Shown here: piece after piece, positions 19,224-29,082 of the stretch
Position numbering within the stretch: the stretch's first letter is position 1
Layout: the number at the start of each line of letters is the position of its first letter
Source of the DNA: Pseudopedobacter saltans DSM 12145
GTDB taxonomy: Bacteria > Bacteroidota > Bacteroidia > Sphingobacteriales > Sphingobacteriaceae
Assembly (NCBI RefSeq): GCF_000190735.1
Contig: NC_015177.1
Span: 2,914,001-2,978,000 of the forward strand
Direction: 5' to 3'
Length of the DNA: 64,000 nt
Program-made: the position numbers and the translations under genes
The notes under the pieces: generated by a model
Databases searched by the model: none
The model's input: only the letters and a program-made list of their open reading frames with translations
What the model was told of the DNA's origin: nothing

Positions 19224-19871
19224 TTAAAAGAATACACCCAAATTAATTCCTAAATAAGAACTCTTCAGGGCTCCATCTCCTTTTTGGATATCTGTAAAAC
19301 CATTATCAAATGTCAAGCCAGCTAGTATTCTTGTCTTTCCTGAAGTTGCAATTTCTGCCCCTCCACCGATAATGATTGAACCTCTGTAAAAGCTTGTTCT
19401 TTTGTAGATATCCAAACCTTCAGCTGTATTTGCAGAATTGTTTGATTTAACATCAGCCTTGGCTCTTACATTAAAAGCGTTTCCTAATCCAAATTCTCCG
19501 TAAAAACGTACTTCTTTATCATCGCCAGTCAACAGCTTTAGCTTTGCCGGGATTTCTATATACTGTAACTTATAGGTTTGTTTGTTTGTTGTTGCTCCTT
19601 CGGTGCTCTCTGTTTTCCCATTAATTGTTGTGAGTTTTAGTGCAGTACTGAAAGCGTAGCTTTCTCTAAAAAGGAAATCGCCTAGAACACCATAACTAAA
19701 GCCTAATTTTACTCCATCAGAATTTATAGAATTTACATCAGATCTTATCCAGCCTATAGTTGGATGCGCAGTCAATCCAAGCTTAAAATCTGCTCCATCT
19801 CTGTATTGAGCCTGTAAATTATTAACTAAAAAAAATACAAAAATCAGTGTAATTAGCTTTTTCATGTTCAT
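19224..19871 (-). CDS. Outer-membrane beta-barrel protein (PorT-like family)
   Basis: This 215-residue protein has a signal peptide (cleavage near LQAQ, about residue 22). It then has alternating beta strands ending in a C-terminal FF, as in small 8-stranded outer-membrane barrels (outer membrane beta-barrel / PorT-like domain). Two ATGs (19871 and 19865) are possible starts. It lies 36 bases upstream of nadE on the same strand and 84 bases from divergent gldB. Family resemblance is not enough to call it the T9SS component PorT itself. Confidence 0.7.
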   Translation of the reverse strand: MNMKKLITLIFVFFLVNNLQAQYRDGADFKLGLTAHPTIGWIRSDVNSINSDGVKLGFSYGVLGDFLFRESYAFSTALKLTTINGKTESTEGATTNKQTYKLQYIEIPAKLKLLTGDDKEVRFYGEFGLGNAFNVRAKADVKSNNSANTAEGLDIYKRTSFYRGSIIIGGGAEIATSGKTRILAGLTFDNGFTDIQKGDGALKSSYLGINLGVFF

Positions 19872-19955
19872 AGTGTTTGTTTAATATCAAAATATCTTTC
19901 GACAAAGCTCTTCTATTTTCATAAATTCGAATGTTATAGCAATAGAATAATTAGA

Positions 19956-21002
19956 ATGAGCCCTTTTTTTGTTAACAGCGTCAAATTTAGTTTTTTTTTC
20001 CTGATAAGCTTAATTTGCTTATCATCCTGTAATCAGGAAAAGAAGATAGATATCAGTAATATACAGATAGATTTAACGATTGAAAGATTTGACAAGGATC
20101 TGGCTAAAGTAAATCCCGATAGCCTGTCCACCCAATTACCTATTCTTGAGAAGAGATATGGAGCTTTTTACCATGATTATTTTAGTAAAATTCTGAATCT
20201 TGGCCAAACTAATGATACTAGCCATTACACTTTGGTTAAACAAATTCTTACAGGAAGTGCCTACAAAGATCTTCAACACGAAACAGACAGCATTTTTCCA
20301 AGTTTAAAAATGGTTGAGCCTGATATTATTGATGCATTTAAACACATTAAATATTATTATCCCAAACAAAAATTCCCAAAAATAATTACATATATATCTG
20401 GCTTCCAAGTCCAAACCCCAATTGGCATAGATTATGTCGGAGTTGGGCTTGATATGTTTTTAGGAGAGAAATCTAAATTTTATCCTGCTGTGGTAGAAAG
20501 CATACCAAGGTATATAAGCAGAAGATTTACACCTAAAAATATAGCTCCGAGAATTGTGGAAGTTATAACCAGAGAAGAAATGTTTCCCGAGCAGGATTTA
20601 CACCAGCTATTGGATAAGATGATTTTTCAGGGAAAACTAATGTATTTTATGAAAGCAGTTCAACCAGATTTAGCGGACAGTACGATAATAGGTTATAGTA
20701 AACAGCAAATTGACTGGGCAAACCAATTTGAAAGTGATATTTGGGCATATTTTCTCCAAGAAAATCTATTATATGAAAGTGATTACTTGAAAACACAAAA
20801 GTATCTTTCAGAGGCACCTTTTACTCCAGGGCTGGGAAGTCATAATGACTCTGCACCTAAGTTAGGAGTATTTACAGGTTGGCAAATTGTAAAGAAATAT
20901 ATGAAGGAAAATCCTGAAGTTTCTTTACAGGATTTGATGAGTGAGAATGATTTTCAAAAGATTTTAAAACAGTCGAGGTACAGACCGGAACATAAAAAGT
21001 AG
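19956..21002 (+). CDS. gldB: Gliding motility lipoprotein GldB
   Basis: This 348-residue lipoprotein (signal ending LSSC at about residue 26) matches GldB of gliding Bacteroidota. The family features are DLTIERFDKDLAKVNPDSL near the N-terminus, YGAFYHDYFSKILNLG, a helical middle part with YISGFQVQTPIGIDYVGVGLDMFLG, and GSHNDSAPKLGVFTGWQIVKKYM near the C-terminus. GldB is needed for gliding in Flavobacterium; its biochemical role is not settled. The gene is followed after 8 bases by a patatin-like gene and is divergent from the barrel protein and nadE. Confidence 0.9.
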   Translation: MSPFFVNSVKFSFFFLISLICLSSCNQEKKIDISNIQIDLTIERFDKDLAKVNPDSLSTQLPILEKRYGAFYHDYFSKILNLGQTNDTSHYTLVKQILTGSAYKDLQHETDSIFPSLKMVEPDIIDAFKHIKYYYPKQKFPKIITYISGFQVQTPIGIDYVGVGLDMFLGEKSKFYPAVVESIPRYISRRFTPKNIAPRIVEVITREEMFPEQDLHQLLDKMIFQGKLMYFMKAVQPDLADSTIIGYSKQQIDWANQFESDIWAYFLQENLLYESDYLKTQKYLSEAPFTPGLGSHNDSAPKLGVFTGWQIVKKYMKENPEVSLQDLMSENDFQKILKQSRYRPEHKK

Positions 21003-21010
21003 CATCTAAT

Positions 21011-21766
21011 ATGAAAATTGGACTTGTTCTAAGTGGAGGGGGTATCAGGGGAATTGCTCATTTAGGCGTATTAAAAGCGCTAAAAGAGAAAAATATTGCA
21101 ATTACCCATATCACTGGCACAAGTGCCGGAGCCATTGCTGGTGCCTTATACGCAAATCAGGTAGACCCGTATGATGCACTCAAGATTTTTCAAAACACAA
21201 GATTATTAAGACTCTTAAAATTAGCATTTGGAAAACCGGCGTTACTTAATCTGGAATCTTCATATAAATTATTTAGAGAATATCTGCCACACGATTCTTT
21301 CGAACAATTAAAAATACCTTTAACTATTACCGCTACCAATTTCAACAACGGAAAGCTGGCTTATTTCAGTCACGGTGAAAATCTGATTAAAAAAGTTCTT
21401 GCTTCCTGCTGTATCCCCGGCGTTTTCACACCCATAGTAATTGACGATAATTTTTATGTGGACGGCGGTGTATTGAATAATTTTCCGGTAGAACCCCTGC
21501 TTTCTAAATGCGATTATATTATAGGTTCTTCCTGCAACCATCTGTCTCCTATAGGAGGAATCAGGGGCATTAAGCATATCCTTGAACGCACAGCTACATT
21601 ATCTGTTAATCATGATATTGAGGAAAAAATAAAAAAAGTAGACCTTTTGATAGAACCTGAAAACCTGGGAAATGTGGGCTTATTCGAAATAAACCGAGCT
21701 GAGGAAATTTATTGGATAGCACACGAAAAAGCTTTGAAAAAGCTAACCGAGGCTGGCTTAAGTTAA
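21011..21766 (+). CDS. Patatin-like phospholipase (RssA type)
   Basis: This 251-residue protein has the complete patatin set. The oxyanion-hole glycine run SGGGIRG is at residues 8-14, the nucleophile elbow GTSAG has Ser38, and the catalytic Asp151 lies in VDGGVLNN. No signal peptide is present, so it should act in the cytoplasm or on the inner membrane face as a lipid acyl hydrolase. It is encoded 8 bases after gldB and is probably co-transcribed with it. The link to motility is only positional. Confidence 0.92.
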   Translation: MKIGLVLSGGGIRGIAHLGVLKALKEKNIAITHITGTSAGAIAGALYANQVDPYDALKIFQNTRLLRLLKLAFGKPALLNLESSYKLFREYLPHDSFEQLKIPLTITATNFNNGKLAYFSHGENLIKKVLASCCIPGVFTPIVIDDNFYVDGGVLNNFPVEPLLSKCDYIIGSSCNHLSPIGGIRGIKHILERTATLSVNHDIEEKIKKVDLLIEPENLGNVGLFEINRAEEIYWIAHEKALKKLTEAGLS

Positions 21767-21822
21767 AACAAAAAAGCTTCACTCTTTCGAGCAAAGCCTT
21801 AATCTATATTGTTTTTCGGATT

Positions 21823-22014
21823 TTATCCTTTCAAAATCTTAAACACGCCTGAAATAGAAATCAGGGCACCAACGAAAGTTAAAACCCAACCTAATAAATC
21901 AATAACTGTTGAGTGTTCTATAATTTGTTTAATATACACACCAAATAGCGTTACAAATAAACCGATAACAATTACTTTATAGTGTGACGGATTGTTTGCG
22001 TTTACCATGCTCAT
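21823..22014 (-). CDS. Small membrane protein with two predicted helices
   Basis: This 63-residue protein has two hydrophobic segments (about 13-33 and 38-58) separated by a short polar turn, with Gly-rich faces (LLGWVLTFVGALISISG). The start is the ATG at 22014; a second ATG two codons on is also possible. It is monocistronic and convergent with the patatin gene. The family is not recognised. The hydrophobic pattern and lack of overlap with other genes favour a real gene. Confidence 0.6.
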   Translation of the reverse strand: MSMVNANNPSHYKVIVIGLFVTLFGVYIKQIIEHSTVIDLLGWVLTFVGALISISGVFKILKG

Positions 22015-22143
22015 AATTTTCGAAGATTAATTTTAATCAATTGCAAAAATATAATTATTGTTCAATAAAACACATTTTATTTTATAATTGTAGCGATATT
22101 AATCACTTAGTCGTAAGAAGTAAATAACAATATTTATTAATTC

Positions 22144-22587
22144 ATGAGATACTATATCTTACTTTCAATATTTACACTCTTTCTTTTCAATAGCTGTAAG
22201 GAGAAAGATAATAATGCTATTTGTTTGACGGAATGTGGAAGTGTTTCACAGACACTTAGATTAAGTATTGTTGAAGAAGAAGGCAATTCCAGTTACCTTA
22301 TTTCGCAAAGTAAACAAAAAGGAGATATACAGCTGCAACTTTATAGTTTACGATTAAAAAAAGAAATTCCATACACAATAGAGAAAGGAACAAATTATAT
22401 TTCATTTCAAATTATAGGTTCCGACGAAATTGAAGTGCGCTTGAATGGTAATCTGGAAGATACGATTAAGATAGAAACAAGGTATATAAAAGACGACTGT
22501 TGCGGAGGCCTGGAAATAGTAAAGTTATCAGTTAACAATTCCTTCATCAATAAGCCTGAAAATTCCATTATAGTTATAAAAAAATAA
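22144..22587 (+). CDS. Small lipoprotein, unknown function
   Basis: This 147-residue protein has a lipoprotein signal (LFNSC, Cys18). Its mature part is probably beta-rich, with four more cysteines (CLTEC and CC in DDCCGG) that could form disulfides in the periplasm. I do not recognise a family. It is monocistronic, 129 bases after the divergent small membrane protein gene. Confidence 0.6.
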   Translation: MRYYILLSIFTLFLFNSCKEKDNNAICLTECGSVSQTLRLSIVEEEGNSSYLISQSKQKGDIQLQLYSLRLKKEIPYTIEKGTNYISFQIIGSDEIEVRLNGNLEDTIKIETRYIKDDCCGGLEIVKLSVNNSFINKPENSIIVIKK

Positions 22588-22640
22588 GTTTGGAACTGCT
22601 TTTGTTTGTTTTATATTTTGTAACATAAACATCTACAGTT

Positions 22641-22817
22641 ATGACAAAGTATTCGAAAAAGGCTCAGAATAAAATCGAAGGGGTAATGAAAGAGTTTAAA
22701 GAGGGTAAGTTAAAATCAAGCTCTGGAGACAAAGTAACCGATAGAAAGCAAGCAGTAGCGATCGGAATATCAGAAGCTCGGGAAAAAGGATTAAAAGTTC
22801 CTAAAAAGAAAAAATAA
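22641..22817 (+). CDS. Small basic protein, DUF6496-like
   Basis: This 58-residue open frame encodes a lysine-rich protein: MTKYSKKAQNKIEGVMKEFK at the start, then KLKSSSGDKV, DRKQAVAIGISEAR and a basic tail VPKKKK. The order of conserved blocks (KEFKxGxLKSSSG, then V-x-x-RKQAxAIGxSEAR) fits the DUF6496 family, small proteins common in Bacteroidota and Proteobacteria and of unknown function. The basic character suggests nucleic-acid binding, but this is inference. It starts at the ATG at 22641 and is probably a single-gene unit. Confidence 0.75.
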   Translation: MTKYSKKAQNKIEGVMKEFKEGKLKSSSGDKVTDRKQAVAIGISEAREKGLKVPKKKK

Positions 22818-22900
22818 CATTCAGAAGAAAACAGATCGTAAATAATTCTTTTTAAAACTTTATCTTTATAAGCTCTCAAAAAAAGCGATATCATAAGAAG

Positions 22901-25264
22901 ATGCTTAAACAGTTAAGTCATTGGTTTCTTACTTTATTGTTCTGCTTTTCATTTACCTCAGTTTTTTCTTCTGATGACTCTGAGATCTATGCCAAAAAAG
23001 GAATTATTGATTTACGTAAACATGATTTTTCTAAGAACGCAAAAGTAAAAGGCGAATGGTTTTTCTATTGGAATCAGCTTATCGCCCCATCCAATTCACT
23101 TCCTCCTGGAGGTCTTTTGGTAAATTTCCCATTAAAATGGACAGATTATAAAACCAACGGAAAAACTCTCCCAAGCGTCGGTTATGCATCTTATACGTCC
23201 AAACTTCTTCTACCTCACGACAGTGCCGTTTATACATTACTTATTCCTCCTACCTATTCTTCATATAAATTCTTTATCAATAATCGATTAGTTGCTGTAA
23301 ATGGTAAAGTTACGACGTCTCCCAAAGGCTTTGTACCCCACTTTCAGACCAAGCTTGTAAATCTGAACTCGACTAACGATACAATCATCCTAACTTTACA
23401 AGTAGCCAATTATGCACACAGTAAAGGTGGGACTATGGATCCGCTTATAATAGGGCGAAAGGAAAATTTGGAGTTAAAAAAAGATAGAAGTGACGCTATC
23501 ATCCTTATATTAACAGGATGCCTTATTATGGGCGGTTTCTTCTTTCTTGCACTTTTTTTAGTGGGCAGAAGAGACAATGCAATACTTTTTTTTGCACTTT
23601 TCTCTATACTATATAGCTACAGAATAATAGGTACAGAAAGTTATGTGCTGCATTCTTTATTTCCGAATATTAGTTGGTTTCTAAGTATCCGTTTGGAATA
23701 TTTTAGCCTTTTTTCGAGTATTGGTTTATTTACCCTGTACAACAGGTTTCTTTTTCCTCAAGATGTTAACAAATACATCGTACGTACTGTTGTTACTATC
23801 TGTATTTCTTTCTCCCTGGCTACAATATTTTTTTCACCTTTTATTTTCACACAGTTAATAAACCCTTTTCTGTTTGTTTGTCTATTTTGCCTAACCTACA
23901 CCCCCTATGTTTATTTACTGGCGTATAAAAGAAAAAGACCTGGAGCTATTTACACCATTGCCAGTACACTAGTTTTGGTACTGATTTTTTCTTTAACTCT
24001 TTTCCGTTATTGGAGACTCATCGACCATCATCAAATTCTTAATTTCTTTGGATACATTAGCATATTTTTCTTGCAATCACTTGCGCTTTCGCATCGTGTC
24101 TCATTCGCCTTAAGAAGAGCAAAAAAAGAGGCAGAAACAGGATTAATTGCCAAAAGTGAGTTTTTAAGTACGATGAGTCACGAGATCCGAACTCCGTTAA
24201 ATTCCGTAATAGGAGTTACTCATCTTCTGTTAAAAAACAGTCCGAGGGAAGATCAGAAAGAGCAGCTTGACATTATGTTGTTCTCTGCAAACAATTTACT
24301 AGCAATTGTAAATGATATCCTAGACTATAATAAAATAGAAGCTGGTAAGATATCTTTTGAAAATATTAAGATGGATATCTCCAAACTCGCTCAAAATCTG
24401 ATTAGCTCTCAACTTTCATTCGCCGACGATAAAGGAATAGAACTTCGTCTTAATTTAGATAAAAATTTAAGTCCTCATTTAAAAGGGGATCCTACAAGAC
24501 TACATCAAATACTAAGTAATTTGGTACATAATGCCATAAAATTCACGCAAAAAGGTTTCGTAGAACTGGGTATTGTGGTTAAAAACTCCAACGATAATAA
24601 ACAGACCTTATACTTCTATGTTAAGGATTCCGGAATTGGCATTTCCAAAGAAAAACAGGACATTATATTCGATCAATTTACTCAGGCTGACTCATCTACA
24701 TCCAGAAGTTTTGGAGGTACGGGATTGGGATTGGCTATATGTAAAAGGATTCTTGAATTACAACATTCTGAACTCCGATTGGAAAGCGAAGAGAATAAAG
24801 GTTCCACATTCTTCTTTACCCACACTTTTGAGAAAGAGACAGTACTTGAAAACAGCTCATCTGCAGACCAGACCGTGTTTGACAAAAAGACCGATTTGGA
24901 AGGAGCTCATATATTATTAGTTGAAGACAATATCATGAATGTATACATCGCGAAAGCTTTTCTGGAAAAATGGGGAGCAATAATGGACGTTGCAGCAAAT
25001 GGTAAAGAGAGCTTAGAGAAGTTAGATATCAATAAACATCAATTAATATTGATGGATCTCCATATGCCAATAATGGATGGCTATGAAGCAACAAAGCAAA
25101 TGAGAAAAATGGGCGTGAAACTTCCGATTATTGCTTTAACTGCAAACTTACCCTCGGATGTCGAATACGAACTTGAAAAAGCCGAAATGGATGATATTGT
25201 TGTAAAACCATTTCTACCTGAGGAACTGCTTAACAAGACCTTAAAGCATATCAATAAAAATTAA
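22901..25264 (+). CDS. 7TMR-DISM hybrid sensor histidine kinase with receiver
   Basis: This 787-residue protein has a signal peptide, a periplasmic 7TMR-DISMED2-type ligand domain (about 30-180), seven membrane helices (about 195-400), HisKA with His427 (MSHEIRTPLN), HATPase_c with GTGLGLAICKR, and a C-terminal receiver with phospho-acceptor Asp719 (LMDLHMPIMDGYEA). There is no DNA-binding output domain, so the signal must pass to another protein, or the receiver acts internally. The periplasmic domain in this family is thought to bind carbohydrates or other small ligands. It is monocistronic and convergent with the ATP synthase operon. Confidence 0.92.
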   Translation: MLKQLSHWFLTLLFCFSFTSVFSSDDSEIYAKKGIIDLRKHDFSKNAKVKGEWFFYWNQLIAPSNSLPPGGLLVNFPLKWTDYKTNGKTLPSVGYASYTSKLLLPHDSAVYTLLIPPTYSSYKFFINNRLVAVNGKVTTSPKGFVPHFQTKLVNLNSTNDTIILTLQVANYAHSKGGTMDPLIIGRKENLELKKDRSDAIILILTGCLIMGGFFFLALFLVGRRDNAILFFALFSILYSYRIIGTESYVLHSLFPNISWFLSIRLEYFSLFSSIGLFTLYNRFLFPQDVNKYIVRTVVTICISFSLATIFFSPFIFTQLINPFLFVCLFCLTYTPYVYLLAYKRKRPGAIYTIASTLVLVLIFSLTLFRYWRLIDHHQILNFFGYISIFFLQSLALSHRVSFALRRAKKEAETGLIAKSEFLSTMSHEIRTPLNSVIGVTHLLLKNSPREDQKEQLDIMLFSANNLLAIVNDILDYNKIEAGKISFENIKMDISKLAQNLISSQLSFADDKGIELRLNLDKNLSPHLKGDPTRLHQILSNLVHNAIKFTQKGFVELGIVVKNSNDNKQTLYFYVKDSGIGISKEKQDIIFDQFTQADSSTSRSFGGTGLGLAICKRILELQHSELRLESEENKGSTFFFTHTFEKETVLENSSSADQTVFDKKTDLEGAHILLVEDNIMNVYIAKAFLEKWGAIMDVAANGKESLEKLDINKHQLILMDLHMPIMDGYEATKQMRKMGVKLPIIALTANLPSDVEYELEKAEMDDIVVKPFLPEELLNKTLKHINKN

Positions 25265-25275
25265 ACGATTCTTAT

Positions 25276-25323
25276 AAAAAGGAAAAGGTTACCATTCTTA
25301 AGAACAGTAACCTTTTCCTTTTT
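25276..25323. terminator. Bidirectional terminator between hybrid kinase and atpG
   Basis: A perfect 17-bp stem: the left arm 25276-25292 starts AAAAAGG and the right arm 25307-25323 ends CCTTTTT. The 14-base loop is itself partly palindromic (TTCTTAAGAA). Runs of A and T on both sides make it work in both directions. Confidence 0.93.
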
Positions 25324-25338
25324 ATCTTAGATCCCGTA

Positions 25339-26223
25339 TTAACCGTTAGACAACGCTGCTGCACCGCTAACAATCTCTGATAATTCTGTTGTGATCGCTG
25401 CCTGACGAGCCTGATTATATGAAAGTTTCAAGGCCTTTAATAACTCTCCTGCATTATCAGTAGCTTTATCCATAGCTGTCATACGCGCTCCATGCTCGGA
25501 AGCATGAGAATCCAATACAGCTTTATATAACTGCAACTTGATGTTTTTTGGAATCAAGTTCTCAACAATTTCTTCTTTAGAAGGTTCCAAGATATAATCT
25601 ACATTAGAAGTATTTTCTTCTTCTACTTTCTCCGCTTTTGGAACTGGCAATAATTGCTCTACTGTCAACAACTGAACAGCCGCATTTCTAAATTGGTTAT
25701 AAATAACCTCTACCTTATCGTATTTTCCGTCTACGAAACCTTTCATAATAGCCTCTGTTATTGCAGAAACATTTTCAAAGTTCAAGGCAGAGAAAAGATC
25801 ATTATTATTTCCAATAACGTTATAATCACGTCTTTCGTAATAATCCTGAGCTTTTTTACCAATTGCAATAATATGCAAGTTACCGCTCTGTCTGTATGAA
25901 TCGTACTCTTCGGCAATTAAGTTATTAGCAGTTTTTAATACGTTTGTGTTAAAAGCTCCTGCTAATCCTCTATTAGAAGTGATAACGACTAGTAAGACAT
26001 TTTTCACCTCACGTTCCTGTGTATATGCAGAAACCCCATCTTCTAAAGAAGCAGAAAGATTTTTTAATATTTCCTGTAGCTTGTTAGCATAAGGGCGTAA
26101 TTGAATAATAGCATTGGTAGCTCTTTTCAATTTAGCTGCCGAAACCATTTTCATCGCTTTGGTAATCTGTTGGGTTGAGCTTACCGACGCGATTCTTACT
26201 CTAACTTCTTTTAAATTTGCCAT
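25339..26223 (-). CDS. atpG: ATP synthase F1 gamma subunit
   Basis: This 294-residue gamma subunit is the rotating shaft of F1. The N-terminal helix begins MANLKEVRVRIASVSSTQQI with the conserved ITKAMKMVSAAKL. The C-terminal helix has ARMTAMDKATDNAGELL and the family ending RQAAITTELSEIVSGAAAL. It is the last gene of the ATP synthase run here; a strong terminator follows 16 bases after the stop codon, so atpD and atpC are not downstream. Confidence 0.97.
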   Translation of the reverse strand: MANLKEVRVRIASVSSTQQITKAMKMVSAAKLKRATNAIIQLRPYANKLQEILKNLSASLEDGVSAYTQEREVKNVLLVVITSNRGLAGAFNTNVLKTANNLIAEEYDSYRQSGNLHIIAIGKKAQDYYERRDYNVIGNNNDLFSALNFENVSAITEAIMKGFVDGKYDKVEVIYNQFRNAAVQLLTVEQLLPVPKAEKVEEENTSNVDYILEPSKEEIVENLIPKNIKLQLYKAVLDSHASEHGARMTAMDKATDNAGELLKALKLSYNQARQAAITTELSEIVSGAAALSNG

Positions 26224-26245
26224 TCTTTTTAGTATCTAGTAGTAA

Positions 26246-26287
26246 GTATCAAGTATCCGGCTCCTATATGGGCTTAATACTTGATAC
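26246..26287. repeat. Inverted repeat in the atpA-atpG spacer
   Basis: GTATCAAGTAT (26246-26256) and ATACTTGATAC (26277-26287) form a perfect 11-bp stem with a 20-base loop, filling half of the 83-base spacer. Near-repeats of the arm (AGTATCTAGTAGTAAGTATC) lie beside it. No T run follows, so this is more likely an mRNA-stability element or a small mobile palindrome than a terminator. Confidence 0.6.
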
Positions 26288-26306
26288 CAAATCTTGCTAC
26301 TTAAAC

Positions 26307-27881
26307 TTAATATTTTGCCGAAATTTCTTTCGCTACTGTTTCTAAAACGCTTGTTAAGCTATCATCAAATTTACCAGCTTTTAAACCAGCTAATACCTCT
26401 GGATGACGTTGCTCTAGTTGGTTAACGAACTCCTCTTCAAATTCCCTTACCTTGTTAACCGGAACATTTCTCATCAAATTCTTAGTACCTACGTAAATAA
26501 TAGCTACTTGTTTCTCTACAGAAACTGGCGAGAACTGACCTTGTTTCAAAATCTCTACGTTGCGAGCACCTTTATCAAGCACTAACTTAGTAGATGCGTC
26601 TAGATCTGATCCGAATTTAGAGAAAGCCTCTAACTCGCGGTATTGTGCCTGGTCTAATTTCAAAGTACCAGCAACCTTCTTCATTGATTTGATTTGAGCA
26701 TTACCACCTACACGTGATACAGAAATACCTACGTTGATAGCTGGACGAACACCTGCGTTAAACAAGTTAGACTCAAGGAATATCTGCCCGTCAGTGATAG
26801 AAATTACGTTTGTTGGAATATATGCAGAAACGTCACCCGCCTGAGTTTCGATAATAGGGAGTGCAGTTAACGAACCTCCTCCTTTTACCAAATGTTTAAT
26901 AGACTCCGGCAAATCGTTCATTTGTTGAGCTATAGAGTCATTTGAGTTAACTTTCGCTGCTCTTTCTAATAAACGGCTATGTAAATAGAATACGTCTCCC
27001 GGATATGCCTCGCGACCTGGAGGACGTTTCAATAATAATGATACTTCACGGTAAGCAACAGCTTGTTTAGATAAATCATCATAAATGATTAAAGCTGGTC
27101 TACCTGTGTCACGGAAATACTCACCAATTGCAGCACCTGCAAATGGCGCGTAGAATTGCATTGGAGCAGGATCCGCGGCTGTAGCCGAAACTACTACTGT
27201 ATAAGCCATAGCGCCGTTCTCTTCTAACGTTTTAACAACGTTAGCAACAGTACTTGCTTTCTGACCAACTGCAACATATATACAAAATACAGGCTGACCT
27301 GCATCATAAAATTCTTTTTGGTTGATGATAGTATCGATACAAACCGCTGATTTACCAGTTTGACGGTCACCGATAACTAACTCACGCTGACCACGACCAA
27401 TTGGAATCATCGCATCGATAGCTTTGATACCAGTTTGTAATGGTTCAGTTACAGGCTGACGGTAAATAACACCTGGAGCTTTACGCTCTAATGGCATTTC
27501 GTAAGTTTCACCAGCGATAGGTCCTTTACCATCAATTGGCTGACCCAATGTATTAACAACACGACCTAACATACCTTCACCTACTTTAATAGATGCGATT
27601 CTGTTAGTACGTTTAATAGTATCACCTTCTTTAATCTCATCAGAAGGTCCCAACAATACAACCCCTACATTATCTTCTTCAAGATTCAGTACTATACCTT
27701 GTAAACCAGTTTCAAATTCAACTAGTTCACCAGCTTGTACTTTGGTTAAACCATAAACACGAGCAATACCGTCACCTACTTGAAGTACGGTACCTACCTC
27801 TTCTAATTCTGTTTCTGACTTAAATCCCGACAATTGCTGACGTAAAATCGCCGAAACTTCATCTGGTCTTACCTCTACCAT
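26307..27881 (-). CDS. atpA: ATP synthase F1 alpha subunit
   Basis: This 524-residue alpha subunit has an N-terminal beta-barrel domain, a nucleotide-binding domain with the Walker A motif [10 protein letters not shown] (about residue 172), the alpha-specific [19 protein letters not shown] region ([17 protein letters not shown]), and the helical C-terminal domain. Alpha binds ATP non-catalytically and forms the F1 hexamer with beta. The beta gene is not in the window. Encoded 50 bases after atpH. Confidence 0.98.
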   Translation of the reverse strand: MVEVRPDEVSAILRQQLSGFKSETELEEVGTVLQVGDGIARVYGLTKVQAGELVEFETGLQGIVLNLEEDNVGVVLLGPSDEIKEGDTIKRTNRIASIKVGEGMLGRVVNTLGQPIDGKGPIAGETYEMPLERKAPGVIYRQPVTEPLQTGIKAIDAMIPIGRGQRELVIGDRQTGKSAVCIDTIINQKEFYDAGQPVFCIYVAVGQKASTVANVVKTLEENGAMAYTVVVSATAADPAPMQFYAPFAGAAIGEYFRDTGRPALIIYDDLSKQAVAYREVSLLLKRPPGREAYPGDVFYLHSRLLERAAKVNSNDSIAQQMNDLPESIKHLVKGGGSLTALPIIETQAGDVSAYIPTNVISITDGQIFLESNLFNAGVRPAINVGISVSRVGGNAQIKSMKKVAGTLKLDQAQYRELEAFSKFGSDLDASTKLVLDKGARNVEILKQGQFSPVSVEKQVAIIYVGTKNLMRNVPVNKVREFEEEFVNQLEQRHPEVLAGLKAGKFDDSLTSVLETVAKEISAKY

Positions 27882-27931
27882 TTTTATTTATTTAGCTTTT
27901 TATTGTTAATCTAATTATTACAAATTCTTTT

Positions 27932-28465
27932 TTATGCAAATGCCTTTTTCAATTGGCTTAATTTGCTGGCAATGCTGGCGTCGTATTGTTTATCACCTAT
28001 AGTCAATACAATACCTCCAATTAAATTTTCGTCCACACTTGCATTCAATATTACTTCGCCACCTAAAACAGATTTCACCCTGTTGATAATCTCTTCCTTT
28101 GAAATTTCGGTTAGCGGAGTTGCTGAAACAACTTTTACAGTATTAATATTGTTATGTACATTGTACTGATTTACAAATTCCCTCGCTGCCCCTTGTAATA
28201 CTGCTGCTCTCCCTTTATTAATCATAATATTGAAGAAAGAATAGGTAACCTGCTGCAATTTTCCTTCGAAAATTGCCGATAAAATATTCCTCTTTTTATC
28301 TAAACTGATAATCGGATTTTTTATCACAGTTGCCAGTTCAGGATTTGCTTTAAGCGTGTCTGCAAAAAGTTGCATATCATTTCTGACCTCCTTTTCTACA
28401 TTTTTTTCTATAGCTAGGTCTAAAAGTGATTTTGCGTATCTTGATGCTACTTTAATTTCTGACAT
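27932..28465 (-). CDS. atpH: ATP synthase F1 delta subunit (OSCP)
   Basis: This 177-residue delta subunit connects F1 to the b stalk. The family pattern is clear: VASRYAKSLLDLAIEKN at the N-terminus and the C-terminal VNASVDENLIGGIVLTIGDKQYDASIASKLSQL-type block (here starting LNASVDE). It lies between atpF and atpA as usual. The spacer to atpF contains a long imperfect inverted repeat. Confidence 0.96.
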   Translation of the reverse strand: MSEIKVASRYAKSLLDLAIEKNVEKEVRNDMQLFADTLKANPELATVIKNPIISLDKKRNILSAIFEGKLQQVTYSFFNIMINKGRAAVLQGAAREFVNQYNVHNNINTVKVVSATPLTEISKEEIINRVKSVLGGEVILNASVDENLIGGIVLTIGDKQYDASIASKLSQLKKAFA

Positions 28466-28473
28466 AATTCAAG

Positions 28474-28548
28474 AGTTTAAAATTAAAAGTTAGAAGTTAA
28501 AAGGCTTTACACCTGCTACTTTTCACTTTCAACCTTGTACTTTAAACT
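28474..28548. repeat. Long imperfect inverted repeat in the atpF-atpH spacer
   Basis: The 30-base left arm (28474-28503, starting AGTTTAAA) and right arm (28519-28548, ending TTTAAACT) match at about 23 of 30 positions by hand count, with a 15-base loop. The right arm reaches the atpF stop codon. The arms are built of short AAAGT/TTAGAAGTT-like units. Confidence 0.55.
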
Positions 28549-29041
28549 AATTTAACTTAATATCTTTTAATAAACCCTCTACTACCTGCTCCTGTTTAGC
28601 TTTATCTGCAAATTCCTGACGAAGAACCTTCTCAGCAATCTCTAAAGACAAATTAGCAACCTGAGACTTCACTTCGGCTAAAGCGGCTAACTTTTGATTA
28701 TTGATTTCTACTTTAGCAGCTTCAATCAATTTAGCGCCCTCTACCTGTGCCTGAGTTTTAGCTTCATTAACGATTTTATCTTTTAAAGATTTAGCTTCTT
28801 TCAATATTTCATCGCGCTCTGCTCTCGCTTGCTTTAACAATGCTTCGTTCTCGTTAGATAGACGAGCCATTTCTTGCTTTGCTAATTCCGCTTTGTTTAA
28901 AGCATCTTCAATAGAGCTCTCGCGCTCACGAATAGCTGCAAGAATTGGTTTCCATGCTGCAACTCTTAAGATGATTAATAAAATTACAAAAGATACAAGT
29001 GTCCAAAAAACTAAACCTATACTCGGAGTTATTAATTCCAT
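28547..29041 (-). CDS. atpF: ATP synthase Fo b subunit
   Basis: This 164-residue b subunit is the peripheral stalk. It has one N-terminal membrane helix (about 7-27, LVFWTLVSFVILLIILRVAAW, split by aromatic residues), then a long charged coiled coil (about 35-155) rich in Ala, Glu and Lys. Length and order between atpE and atpH are typical. Confidence 0.96.
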   Translation of the reverse strand: MELITPSIGLVFWTLVSFVILLIILRVAAWKPILAAIRERESSIEDALNKAELAKQEMARLSNENEALLKQARAERDEILKEAKSLKDKIVNEAKTQAQVEGAKLIEAAKVEINNQKLAALAEVKSQVANLSLEIAEKVLRQEFADKAKQEQVVEGLLKDIKLN

Positions 29042-29082
29042 AAAATTTAATATATAACGTAATTAAAGATTCTTGTTTAAAG

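Noticed and set aside
19224-19871. T9SS component PorT
   Set aside because: Only the general small-barrel pattern is visible; the position beside gldB is not enough for that name.
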